DNA from: Craterostigma plantagineum
Taxonomy: Eukaryota > Streptophyta > Magnoliopsida > Lamiales > Linderniaceae
Reading direction: 5' to 3'
Length of the DNA stretch: 64,000 nucleotides
Assembly: GCA_027422505.1 (NCBI GenBank)
Contig: JAPQWV010001604.1
Coordinates: 1-64,000 of the forward strand
Position numbers and translations under genes: made by a program. The notes under the pieces are model-generated. The model made no database searches and was not told the origin of the DNA. It saw only the letters and a program-made list of their open reading frames with translations. Below, one piece after another: positions 22,190-33,554 of this stretch (positions are counted from its first letter, which is position 1; each line of letters begins with the position of its first letter).

Positions 22190-23220
22190 CAAAATATCTA
22201 TGTTAACAATCCAAAACTCCATAACCACACTTGAAAACTAACGAAAAGCAAAGCAAAGGCAAGGAGAAGGGCCGAGAGATAGTCGAACCAAGAATCTCCT
22301 CAAACTAGCTTAGAATATCGAAATTGGTAAGTGAAACTCCATCCTTAAGCTTTGTAATTTCCGCAAACCTAGTAGTATTAGATGTATTAATGTCATTAAT
22401 ACAATTTTAGTTTGAGAAAGAATGCGAAAACCCTAAGTGTGAAGTTAAGCTCATGATAAGGTCCTTATTTAGATGAATTCGTGATCGGATAGTTTAAGGT
22501 ATGATTTAGAACCTATGAATTGTGCCTTTAAGTTAAGAACCACACGATTTTGGTAGAGAAAGGATGGAATTGAAGAGTTTCGACTAGGTTAATGAGATAA
22601 ATGTAGTTTCGATGGGATGAATGTTAGGGTTTCGATCGAAAGTGAATAAGTGAATTAGAGTTTCGATTGAATGCTATTAGCCAATGGACTTCCGATCGAA
22701 AGTAGGGAATTAATTCTAGAGTTTCGGACAAAACCTCGTACCAAATCCATGCAATTGCTCGAAAGTGATCCTTTCCCATGAAGAGTTTCGAGCAAAATCT
22801 AGATGACGTCATGCAGACGTCATCACGCGGCGAAACTCCACCCAAGCCTATTCAATTGATTTAAAGTGGCTAACCACTTTGCATGGTTTCGATCGAAACC
22901 TAAATAATGTCAAGGCTGACGTAAGACACGGCGAAACACTAATCATTTGAAAGTAGAATCGAGAGAAACCTTTAAATTGATCGAACGTAGCTAATTAAGA
23001 GGGTTTCGATCGAAAGAGATCTCGGCGAAACTCACATGGTTTCGAGCGAAACCCTCGTGATGTGCTTGGTTTCGGGCAAATTGATGACGTCATGATGATG
23101 AAATAGCACGGCGAAACTCATCTTATAATACATCTAGTCGATCGAAAGTGAGTAGAATCGAGTGATTCACAAGTTTTGACCGAAACTAACCCTAATGATT
23201 TCTATTGGGCGAAACTAACC

Positions 23221-23333
23221 AATGATAAGGGCACTTAGGTAGAATCGAGTCACACATTGCTTGTCTTAACTAGTGATTCTTGGTTTCATACTCGCCTTGC
23301 TTTAGATTGTTAAAAAAATGATAAGGGTACTTA
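23221..23333 (+). other. Possible small retroposed insert with 17-bp flanking repeats
   Basis: AATGATAAGGGCACTTA (23221-23237) recurs with one mismatch at 23317-23333. The roughly 80 bases between end in TTAAAAA. This is the layout of a tiny LINE- or SINE-type insertion with a poly-A tail, but the insert is too short to classify. Confidence 0.35.
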
Positions 23334-23636
23334 CGTAATTTCTCACTCGGCCTTATAAAATTTCTATCCCTTACATTAGCCCCTAGTCATCCACTTTGAG
23401 CCTTTTCGATTCTCTTTTCTTCATTTGAAACTCATTCCATGCCTTCACCGATTTCTATATTCTTCGGAGGGGTGTTCAAATGAGAAAAGGAGGGGAAGGA
23501 CAATTAAAAACTACGAAGGAGAAAGGATGACAAAAGAAGGCATTGCTCAACGCAAAAAAAAAAAAAACAGACCAAAGGAACCTGCCTTCCGACTATCTAT
23601 ATAACAAATTCTTAGAAGACGGCATGGATCCTGTTG

Positions 23637-23915
23637 TGAACTTCTCCGTCGATAATCTCGTATGCTCGTCAGAACGGCTGGAAAGAGGAGCACCCCAAAG
23701 TGAACTTCTCCAACGATAATCCGGTCTTATATCGAGAAACGAGAAGAGGAGCGCAGTCTTGGGTACGAATTCCATAACCATGAACTTTTCCAAGAGGATA
23801 ATCTCTGAAATCTCTCTAGGGAATAAGAGAAGAGGAGCGCGGTATCGGCCAGAGAACCAACAAGAAGAACTTCGCGTACGATAATCTCCTATAGCCTCGT
23901 GGAGAAGCGGAGCTT
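23637..23915. repeat. Four degenerate tandem units of 64-87 bp
   Basis: Units begin GAACTTCTCC-NNCGATAATC at about 23638, 23702, 23781 and 23867. Each is followed 30-50 bases later by GAAGAGGAGCG. The minus-strand open frame over them (23593-24033) is a consequence of the repeat and matches nothing I know. Confidence 0.65.
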
Positions 23916-23919
23916 CAGC

Positions 23920-24640
23920 TTGAGCATAAAAGGGGATAGATGAAAAAAAGGATGAAAAATAGAAAATAAAAGTGCCGGTGGAGAAGAAAGACGAGGAAAT
24001 GGAAGACAAAGAATTAAAGCTCACCTCTCCCATGTATTTCCTTCCCTTCTAAGTCAATGCCTAATTAAATCCTTCAAAGTCCATTTGTTTCCAAAACAAC
24101 GACCTTTCGATAGGTGAAATGATTAAAAAACACATCGATCACAGGTACATTGACTTAAAATTGCTTGTGTTGACTTGACTGATATAAATATAAAATCCCT
24201 AGTGAATCTGGTGAAGTTGTCGAAATGGACTATTCTATGAACTTAGGACTTTAGATTGTCGACATGACTTGACGGCATATAATCTTTTCACGTGTCGTGT
24301 GAAATTTTAGGCGTGAAGATTGATCGAAGCAAAATAATCTGACTCCTTACTATTAATTGTATTAATATTCATAAGAAAATAATAAAAATAATAACAATAA
24401 CAATATATAGTTTAATGATGATATTTTCTTGATTTTCTTTCTTAATTTTCCTTCTTTTTCCCATATTATAAAAATTAAAAAAGGGATACAAAAACCGCAC
24501 ATTATGACATCCAATTTTATTTTGCATCTGCATTGAATTGTTTAAATGCGAATTATTAATTGTGTGCTAATACCCTCGCGCATAAGTTTGTTTGTTACTT
24601 GGATTGATTTCGTTTGTATGATTAAATCAATTAAGGTGCA
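23920..24640. other. Unassigned AT-rich sequence
   Basis: I see no gene, terminal repeat or recognisable element fragment here, only AT-rich non-coding DNA. Confidence 0.5.
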
Positions 24641-26618
24641 CTATTTGAGGGGGAGCAGTTACAAAATATTATGTCTTGAGATCCAAATATTTTTTATGTT
24701 ATTCTCTAAGTGGTGCAGACATTTTCGACTCCGATTCCTTGTACAACACACTTCAATGAGGAGGACACGATTTTTCACGTGTTGGAGCTCACGACATTGG
24801 TATAACAATTCAGAAGGAGCCTGATTAAAACAATTCTTTCCTAATTAACTCCAATTTTTCGACATTTTTGCTCTAAGTATTGCATATTTTCAAAATTCGA
24901 CTTTGGAGCCAGATGTCATTGATCAAAATCACAGGGAGTTAATTGCATTTCTTTTCATGTATTAGGGGGAGCAATTATGTGGTCTTTAGCTGAAATAGGG
25001 GCTAATTTGATAAAAATAAGAAACTCATAATCGAAAAATGGGACTAAATGGAAATTTTCAATCGCGGTTTCTCGAGCGAAAATTTGAATTGGGACCAAAT
25101 TGTAATTTTTGCTCCAGCTTTTCGAGCGAAAAATTAATTCGAAACCAAATGGCAATTTCCGATCCAAGTTTCTCGAGCGAAAATTTGAAATTGGGCCTGT
25201 CTAATCCGCGAACCCAAAATGTTTAATCCGCCCATTAAAACGAAGTAACTTTTTGCAGTCGAAAACCATTATCGCACGCATAAGTTCCAAATCACAAAAC
25301 CCTTACTCGCAAAATTCAACAGCTGAAAAATAGAGAACTTAAACAGACGAAAGCATCAAAATCTTTTATTTTCCACAGATTTTCGTCTTTTTAAGGTAGA
25401 TTCGACATTCTTTAGGGATTTGCGTCCATTTAAACTCCGTTTGCATCTGCGCTTTGAGAGTTTTCACTTGATTTACTGTTATATTTCGCGAATATGAACT
25501 GTTTGAAACCGTGGGCTAGTTTCAGAAATCTAAGACCTTTGATATGTTTATCTGGTTCGATTTCTGAGTTTTTTCATAGTTTAAGTGTGTTCGATCATTT
25601 GAGAGGAGGAATTTTCGATAATCTGCGTCTAAGAGTTGAAATCTTAAGGTTCGATGAAAACTGGGTTTCGAACGTTTCAAGCTGTCGAAGAACTTTTTCG
25701 ATCGCAAACAGTCTAAATTGAATTCTGATTTAATTAAAAGACTATTTGTATTGTCAAAGATTTTCGATCGCTAAATTTTGACTTAGTCGACAATTAGACG
25801 ACGTAGATCGAATAATTACTTACCATCGAGAATTCTAATTAGAATTTTATGCGAGCGAAAAATTAACGAGTGGATTAGTTAGAAGGATGCAATTTAATCC
25901 GAGCTCAAAACTTACTATCGCAAATTGAATTTTCGATTCCATTTTGTTTCGATCGCAAATTATAGGCAAAAAATTCAATTTTTTGACGCTAACTTTCTCG
26001 TTCTTAGAATACTCAGCGATGATTTTGTTCGATTGTTAATTTTCTCGGTGATTGACTTAGTCTTTGGTTGACTAATTTCTCGATCGACTAATCTCGCAGC
26101 GAAAACATCACTTAGGATCGAAAATTATTCATCGCTCGACAAATTTCAAAACGAAAAATTTTATTCACTCGAGAAATCGATAGTAAGTTTGCATGAGAAT
26201 TTTTCTCGATCATAATTTATGCGGAATTTTTCTCGATCTTAAAAATTGATCGACTACAGTACCACGCCTTCGACATTTAGAAATTTTTTTCTTAAGTCCA
26301 TATCTCTGTAGCAGATCTAGCGAATAAATTTTTCGATCCCACACGGACACTATAATCAGAAATTAAAACATAGGAAAAATTGAGAATTCAATTTTTGAGC
26401 GAAAAATTTCACGGAATAAACAGTGGTATTCTTGTGCTTAACACTTAGAAAATTTTCGATATACTTTTCTATGCGTCACATATGTCCTATGTGCACGAAA
26501 TTTCATTTTAATCATTATCAAACATGATATAAACTGGTTGCATATTATACTTTGATATGATATATTTCGACTCAAATTTAAAATTGAACTCATCAAGTTT
26601 ATTTCTTATCTTTTTCAG
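24640..26618 (+). other. Sirevirus post-pol leader upstream of ORF3 (plus copy)
   Basis: Two GGGGGAG blocks (about 24650 and 24964) resemble the multiple polypurine tracts found after pol in sireviruses. They are followed by 1.5 kb rich in TCTCGAGCGAAAATTTG and TTCGATCGC motifs. The block runs into ORF3 after a pyrimidine-rich tract and CAG (26601-26618). The layout mirrors 33555-35156 on the other strand. No pol is recognisable to the left, so only the 3' half of this element survives. Confidence 0.5.
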
Positions 26619-29600
26619 GTGGCAAATCATCCAGCATATGACACATCTACGACCCCAACTTGTACATCAGTGTACCTGACACCAATTTCCAGCTCGACCT
26701 GACCACCTTCCGGTGCCCGGACGATATGGTGTCAATACTTCAAGGCGATCCCCTTTGGCACGCACTCATGGTGACGGCATCAGTACCAACGGTCTATCTC
26801 CAACAGTTCTGGGGGCGCATCAAGGGTCACGTAGTTGAAGGCACCTAACGATTCACCACGGTGATTTGGATGAGGCACATCAGCTTCAGCAAGGATGATT
26901 TGGCCTCGTCTTGGACCTCCCTTCCAGCCACAACTACGACTTTGCCAACGGATACGGAAATGATGCAGGATTTCTTACAAATGGGATACCGACCGCCGCT
27001 CGTCAAGCTAGCGCAAGTACAGAGCAACGGCATCCCTCATCCATGGAAGACACCTTTTGGGATCATCAACAAGTGTCTGTCGCCAAAGCATGTTGGGTTC
27101 GACAAAGGCAACGGCAATATACTTCGATCTTCCACGGCATCGCATTCCCCCGAAATTACGATTTCCCCCAACTGATCTGGAATGATCTTGCAGAACAGAT
27201 CAGACAGAAGGAGGACAAGCGATCGGAGAACGTGTCGTATGCTAGGTGGTTCTCGGCCATCATCAGACAACTCATGGAGATTCACGAGAACATCCCTCGT
27301 CTACCTCCAGGAAGGAACTACCAACTACCCCGGCTCAAATTCTTTCACCACCCCGGACTCACGGATCTTGATCAGCCATCGATGTTGATTCCATTCGAGC
27401 TGCTTCGTCTCACCAACCCCACGGGAGACACGTATCGCATGTACTGTCGGGAAAACCATCTCACGGAGCAAATGATTCGAGCCCCCGACAGAGTTTGCAG
27501 TGAGCCCTCAACAACAACACCACAGCCTTGAGGCCGAGTTGATAGATCAAGTGGCCCAGGAGCTTGAACAAGAGCCTCCAACTCACGAAGCTCAACTACC
27601 TAATTTAGATGCCATGTTGATTGACACAGTGGCACAAGAGTTGGAACTCGTGGCTCCACAACAAGCACTCGAAGAAGAACGCCCAGTTATTGTAGAAGTG
27701 CTTCAGGAACCAATTGAGTATGTTCCAACCAACGAAGCACCGCTCGAGGCGGAATGGGGCCAATCGACAGCACAAGCCCATGAGGAGGCAGCACGTGATC
27801 CATCTCCTCATACGGCTACCCCGTCAGACACCGAGTCAGACGAGGAAATTCATCTCATAAGACGGCCTCCCATACGACAAATCACATCGAACGAGCTCGT
27901 CTTAGATGTTGTTATGACTACGTCAGACCCGACGCCTGTTATCACTCCAAGGGCTACGGATCTTTCATCGCTCAATCTTGAGCCGCAGCCCGACCCCTAC
28001 GCGTCAGTCGTGGCCAAGGTTCAGACACTACCTACTACCGGCCATGACCACCACAGGTCTGATATGCAAGTTCAGTCAGAGCTCGCAACAACACCCTTAG
28101 ATACGAATCTTCTAGATTCAAATCGAGGATTGGGTGGTAGTCTCGACCCGTCACAACCTCAAGTGATGACGAGCCAACCCACTGAGACGGTCATTACTCA
28201 ATGATTGTTAACAGGGGACATCAGTCGTCCTGGTCCATATCTACGGAGGCATCTGTCCCGTTTGTGACCGAAGCACAGTTCCACGCAGCCCTCTCTGCAG
28301 CCATCAAATCCCTTGAAGGCAAAATGATGGAGAGAGTGCTGGCAGAGGGCCCTTCATCACAAACAAACTTCCAACCCCCACAACCCACACCCACCTACCC
28401 TCTCATAAACTCATCCATCCTCATCAACCCATACACCATACCCATCACCGAACTCCGTGATATTCTACTCGTCCGTCTCATAGGCCTTCCCACCCGAACG
28501 CCTCAGGAAGAATCACTCTACATGCGTCTGGTGGATCATCCTGAGCCTCCTACTCAATCCTGTCGAGGCCAAAGCTCCCGCTCAAGACGCCGACATGACG
28601 ACCCTGACGACCAGGATCGTCATGAGGGGGAGAAGAGGCCTAGGACATCTTCGAGTGGCCAAGAACAAGGTTCTGGCGCGACGCAAACAAGCACTGGAGT
28701 CGATGAAACCTCACAACCCACTACACAAACAACCACCACGCACCGTACCACCCAAACTCTAACCCAAATCGAACGACCAACCTTCAACCTATGGACGCCT
28801 TCGCTCACACCACCAACAACCTTCACAAGCCCCTTGCTTTCGAAAGAAAAAGCAAGTGCCGCAATGCTCGTGGCCTTGGCAGCTACTTAGGCCACTCCCA
28901 GCTCGACCGCCCCAGACCAATAGGGAACATCTGGAGATGGGGTCAACCACATGAGTTCCTCGACAAATACATCTTCGAAGGACAGTGGATGACCCACAGT
29001 ATGCCCGATGATCTTCAAAGACAGAGACTCAAGGACGTTCGACACTTCTTACAACGAGTTTCGGTCGACCTAGTCTTGCTAGATGAGGAAAAACTTCACG
29101 AAGGTGAAGATCATGAGCAAATTCCCCGACGGCTTCCAGAGTTGATTGATCGATGAGCAGATTCCCCTACGAGACAAATGCCAGGGACTGTTCTCATAGA
29201 CACGCCATGGGAAAACATTAGGATTGAAATCCCATTCCTTGAAGAAGTTCCTCAACACATATGGAGGTCACCTGACAAAGTCAAGCAGTTGAACAAGTTC
29301 GAGCTCAGAGCATCTCTCACTGGGAACAGCAGAAGAGGATGACATATCTTTGGATGCTAACCAACTTGGACCTGATGTGAGGCTGGGGATTTGAAAAGAA
29401 CGAATGGAGAGTCATTTCAAGGACTTATCCCCAATCTGTCAGCTGCTAAGCGTCTACTGCACGAAAGGCGGTCTTCCAACTCCATTCCATGTCATAGAGC
29501 TGATAGACAGAACTTGAGAAGAGCTAAGCGAGAGAGACCTACCTTACCTCCCTGCCGAGGAGGTGTACCATCTCTACCAGCTGTACGCAGTGTTTTAAAA

Positions 29601-30678
29601 TGCGCATAGCGCAACGCGTCACGTTTCCGTTCAGATAGCGCGTAGCGTAAATAGCGTAGCGTATTGCTTGAGTATTTCGGACAAGTCAATTATTACGTTA
29701 AGAAATATAATTTATAACATTATTAATAATGATCACACTATTCAATTAGCTTTATATAAAATTTATGTTCAATAATATATGTAAAACCTAATAGTACATA
29801 TTTCAAACAATAAAATATACATAAAAATCTATTAACAAACAATTAATATATATCAGATTTAATATAAGTTTTAAATTTACATTGTCATCGGGCCGGACCA
29901 CGATTAGAAAATATTGAAAATAATTAACGAAACTTTAGCGAACTTATACTTAAGAAATGTAGTATTTAGAAAATAATTCTTATGGATATCGAAAAATATA
30001 AGATATGCATGTCATTTTGATCGCTGCTAAACAAAAATAAATTAGATGAATTTATTTATTTTTAGCCATAGATAACATTAAATAATCGTTTTTTAATCTT
30101 TTGGTGGCAATAATTAAAAAGAAAAAAATTAAAATTAAAATAAAAAAATATTAGTCAAAACGTCATATCACATGCCACATCACAATTCATCTCTCGCAAC
30201 AATAATAGTGTATCTTGCGACGGAAATTCCATTGGGAAGGAATAGAAAAATAAATAAACACATAGCGCCACAAAAAGGAGACGGTTTAGCGACGATTAGT
30301 CCATCGCAATCTTTACAATGAGATTGCGACGGATTTTCCGTCGCTTACGCTTTTTTTTACGCTACGTCGCGTTTCCAAGGAAATTTACGCATAGGCGCGC
30401 TTTATCGCGTGCGACTTTTCACTTTTTTAAACAATGGCTGTACGTAGAGAAGTATAAGGGTCCTTAAGGCTTCATAAAGAAGGAAGGACTCGAGGGACTC
30501 TACTGGTTCATGATGCGCCAGGTCAAGTACCATGCCGCACACGACCTTCAGATGGCTCTGGAGAGCAATATGAAGAAGGTCAACATGACCGCTCCGCTCA
30601 ACGAAAGACCTGAGATCGAAGGGCTTCTCAACAATCACGTGCAAATAAGCTCAGTCTTAGGAATCACTTACCACAATT
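26619..30678 (+). pseudogene. Sirevirus-associated ORF3, plus copy, split by hAT element
   Basis: A decayed copy of a large ORF that recurs twice more here (30672-33541 minus; 50510-53589 plus). The N-terminal domain has NFQLDLTTFRCPDDMVSIL and VPTVYLQQFWGRIKG (26687-26825), then FLQMGYRPP and CLSPKHVGFDKGNGNI (26965-27118). A second domain reads YARWFSAIIRQL. A Pro/Ser/Thr-rich linker follows (27530-28890). The C-terminal part has IWRWGQPHEFLDKYIF, PWENI and, beyond the hAT insertion, HDLQMALESNMKKVNMT (30530-30600). At least five frameshifts or stops break it. The reaction is unknown. I recall similar proteins beside copia gag and pol in many plant genomes, but cannot check this. Confidence 0.7.
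29588..30436. mobile_element. hAT-like nonautonomous DNA transposon, 849 bp
   Basis: An 8-bp target duplication GCTGTACG flanks the insert (29580-29587 and 30437-30444). The ends are imperfect inverted repeats, CAGTGTTTTAAAA on the left and CATTGTTTAAAAA (reverse complement) on the right, 11 of 13 matching. Both ends carry subterminal GCGTAGC/GCGCATA-like repeats. An 8-bp duplication with CA-TG ends suits the hAT superfamily. No transposase ORF is present, so it would need an autonomous partner. It interrupts ORF3 and restores a plausible reading when removed. Confidence 0.8.
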
Positions 30679-33541
30679 CTGTGTAGTCTTCATTCTCTCG
30701 CCGTACCATGTAGATAGGCATATCCATATCAGCAAACCTCACTTTGCGAACTCCCAGAATTTCCCTAATTCTGGGCTTCTTTGCCTCTTCCCTTCTCAGA
30801 GTGTCTACGTCGGCCCCTTGTCCTCTGAACATCAAGATTCGACGAAGCGACAGTAGATACTGGACCGCTTTAGGTCTCGAGAGGTGGCTCAGTCCTCTTA
30901 GTTCAAGCTCGTCGAGTTTCTTGATTCTATCCTCCTTCCTCCAGATTCTCCTTCGAATCTCTTCTTGATATGGGGCAGTTACTTTGACGTTCTCCCATGG
31001 CAGTTCCACCACTTCTTTTGTCTTTGCCTTCGTCTTCATTGGTGGACATTCCTCATCGATGACAGTGTGTCGGAGTAGCTCGGGAAGTTCTGGAATGTCT
31101 GGTTTGTAGTCTTCACCTTCCTCGAGTTCGTCGTCATCGATTAGGGCCAGGCTGACGTTTGCCTTCATCAAGAAATATCTGGCATTCTCCATCAACCCTC
31201 TAGCCATGGCCGAATTCATAGGCTTGGTTATCCAATCCTCATTGAAGATGTCTTTTTCCAAAGCACCGTGTGGATGTACAATTCTTCAGTTTGTTGGATT
31301 GGTTCGTTGGTCTGTAGGGATAGGATGGGAGAGGATGGATATATCAGGGGGTGTCTTGGCTTGTGGAAAAAGGAGGTGAGAGGCTCATAGTTGGTGAGAA
31401 AGGCTGTTGGGTTGTTTTGGTGGTAGTTCGGGTAGATTTTTTTGTTTCTTTGGGTGTAGGTGGTTTTGTTCTGGTGGATGTTTGGGAGGCACTAGGTTGT
31501 GGCGGTGGAGGCGGAGGTTTAGACCCTGTGTCTCGTCTTGTCTCCCCCTCGGGACGACCCCCACCGTCAGGGTCGTCACGTGGTTGTCTTGATGACTGGG
31601 CCTCGTCAGTGTTGGGTGGTTGAAAGGAAGCTCCAGACGTCTGAGGACCTCCGCTTCATAGGCAGTGAGCTTCGGAGCAGTGCGGAGTCTGGCCAGTAGA
31701 ACGTCGATTAGTTCCGATATAGGAACGTTCCACGGGCCACCGTCGGAGTCAAGAGTTGGGTCGGGTTGCGTGGGTACTTCTTCGTTGACGGGAGCTTTAC
31801 CATTATCCCGAGAGGATGTCCCAATGGCGCTGTAGACCTGGGTCATAATGGTGTTCTCAAGATCTTTCGCTAATTGCGAGTCGATTCTCTAGCCTCTCCT
31901 CCGTCACGAACGGGGAAAATAACCTGACGGAGTCACTAAGACGGTCCGTCGTCACAACATCAGTTGAGGGTACGGATGTGCCGCCCGTTTGCACAGGACT
32001 TGAAGGCCGAGGCCACGTAGGCTTGTCGTTGACATCAAAGCTGAGACAGACTCAGATTGATGGCCCAAGGTCGTAGCTGCAGTGATGGTCACTACGTTGG
32101 GACTTCCGCTCTGTTCCGCACTAGACTCTAGTACGGAGACATCATGGAGCGTTCTGTCTAGATCACTAAGATCCAGAGGTGCAGAAATTAATGGTAGTGT
32201 CCTAGAAAGTGAAAAACTTATGGTTGGTGAGGGCACCAGACTCGTTGTGATCAAGGAAAGTGCAGTCTGAGGCTGATGACTGCTTGTTACATCAACCACC
32301 TCCGAGCGAGGTGGTGATGAGGGACGTGGCACCTCGTGAATATGTGAAACAATCATCTGTTGGGAGATGATTGAGTGGCTGGGGAGGGTAGTTTGCGCGA
32401 GTGGACCCGATGTCGCGACTTCTACTCGGGGGAAGACGAAGTCATCCCCTGTACCTATGGGTTCAGCCCGGCTTGTTTGTGGACTAGTTGGCTGAGGAAT
32501 ACGGTCGTGTTTTTGCTTCGTACGCCGTTCCTGTTGTCCGTCTCTGTCATCCCCTTTGGATTTGCGCTTTTGTTTTGGCTGTGGGGATGAAGAGCTTCCT
32601 AGACCTACATTTGGCTCAGGGGGTTGGCTTGTCCCTGGGTTAGGTTCAGCTGGGTTGTGTTGAACCACGGGGACGTCTTCGAGGTTGTTGCCTCGTATAT
32701 ATTTGCGTAGCTCCGGCTCAGTCGGATCGAGGAGGCGAAGTAAGTGGTCTGGGATGATCATGGCCTCCTGATCGATTTTGCTCTTCGTCGATTGGATTTT
32801 GATGAGCTTCGGAGATTGATAGCCCTCGTCTCTCGGTCGGCGTTTGATTTCGGGATGAAGATCCACGAAATGTTGGACGATGACAGGTAGCCACCGTAAG
32901 TAAGGGAGCACCGGCTTCGTTGATCCAAGACCTCGCCTTCATAGTTGATCGAGGATGTCCGACCAGATGAGTTGGGCGACATCGTAATTTCTGTTGAAGA
33001 CGATCCCATGGAAGATTAGCATGATGTTCCGGTTGCACTTGTCGGACCCGGAGTGCTTTGGCGAGAGGCACTTACTTGTTTACAATGAGAAACAGCGTCC
33101 TCCAAGGTCCAGGGATGTCTTTTGCAGTTAATTCAGGTAAGTGTATGGTGTTTTGGGCGTTAGGTTTGTGGCCCATGAAGAGGAAGTCCCTGATTAGGTC
33201 GTCGTTGGAGGGATGGGGATCATATAGGAGTGAGTGAGGTAGGTTTAGTATGGAACGTAGAATGGATGGAGTAAAGACAACTATGGTGTTGTCGATTATG
33301 GCGGAAAGGCTGGTTATTCTTGGGTTATTGGTTGGTTTTTGAAGGGTGGACCAGAATTGTTGCACATATACTTCAGGGACGACCTCGGTGATGTTTAGGG
33401 GGTTTTTAGAGGGTGGTTTTCGAGGATTTTAATAATGATAGGATCTGGGCACGAGGTATTGGCAAAGTCTAGTTGGAAGTTGTTGGGTGTTCGTTGTGCC
33501 CAGTCCTTTGTAGCAAATACATCGTCAAGTGGTCTCACCAT
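30672..33541 (-). pseudogene. Sirevirus ORF3, minus copy (3' end of the host sirevirus)
   Basis: Start ATG at 33541 (MVRPLDDVF), 11 bases after a TTTCTTACAG acceptor-like site. Visible blocks are NFQLDFANTSCPDPIIIKIL, VPEVYVQQFWSTLQK, DLIRDFLFMGHKPN, PGPWRTLFLIVNK and CLSPKHSGSDKCNRNIM near 33045. Next come LPYLRWLPVIVQHF, IDQEAMIIPDHLLRLLDPTE, a long polar linker, ISELIDVLLARLR and a C-terminal domain with VELPWENVKVTAPYQEEI, RRIWRKEDRIKKLDELEL and YMVRRENEDYTEL. It stops abruptly at about 30672, facing the plus copy. Frameshifts lie near 33060, 32940, 31950 and 31280. It lies downstream of pol in the same element, an env-like position, but I see no signal peptide or membrane segment. Confidence 0.72.
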
Positions 33542-33554
33542 TTTAGTATATCTG

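Larger units (their letters stand above)
16884..23630 (+). mobile_element. Tekay/Del-type chromovirus, decayed
   Basis: Plus-strand order is 5' LTR remnant (16884-17160), primer binding site, gag, PR, RT, RNase H, integrase, chromodomain, polypurine tract (21785-21796) and 3' LTR (from 21797). The C-terminal chromodomain and TGTAGGACCC LTR start suit the Tekay/Del clade. The 5' LTR keeps only its last 270 or so bases and no target duplication can be found. At least five frameshifts disable pol. The right limit is approximate because the expected LTR end (GGTCCTGACA) is not seen after 21797. Confidence 0.8.
21797..23630 (+). mobile_element. Chromovirus 3' LTR (right end uncertain)
   Basis: Starts TGTAGGACCCAGTCCCCGC. 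It has a TATA-like TATTTAAAG at 22181-22189, a GGTAAGTGAA donor-like site at 22326 and a dense TTTCGATCGAAA-type region (22560-23250). After about 23334 nothing ties the sequence to the LTR, and the end seen on the 5' side is missing. The LTR is therefore either much longer than shown or truncated. Confidence 0.6.

Noticed and set aside
23593..24033. 146-residue minus-strand open frame as a gene
   Set aside because: It follows the degenerate tandem units, with Ser/Phe-rich low-complexity translation and no known motif.
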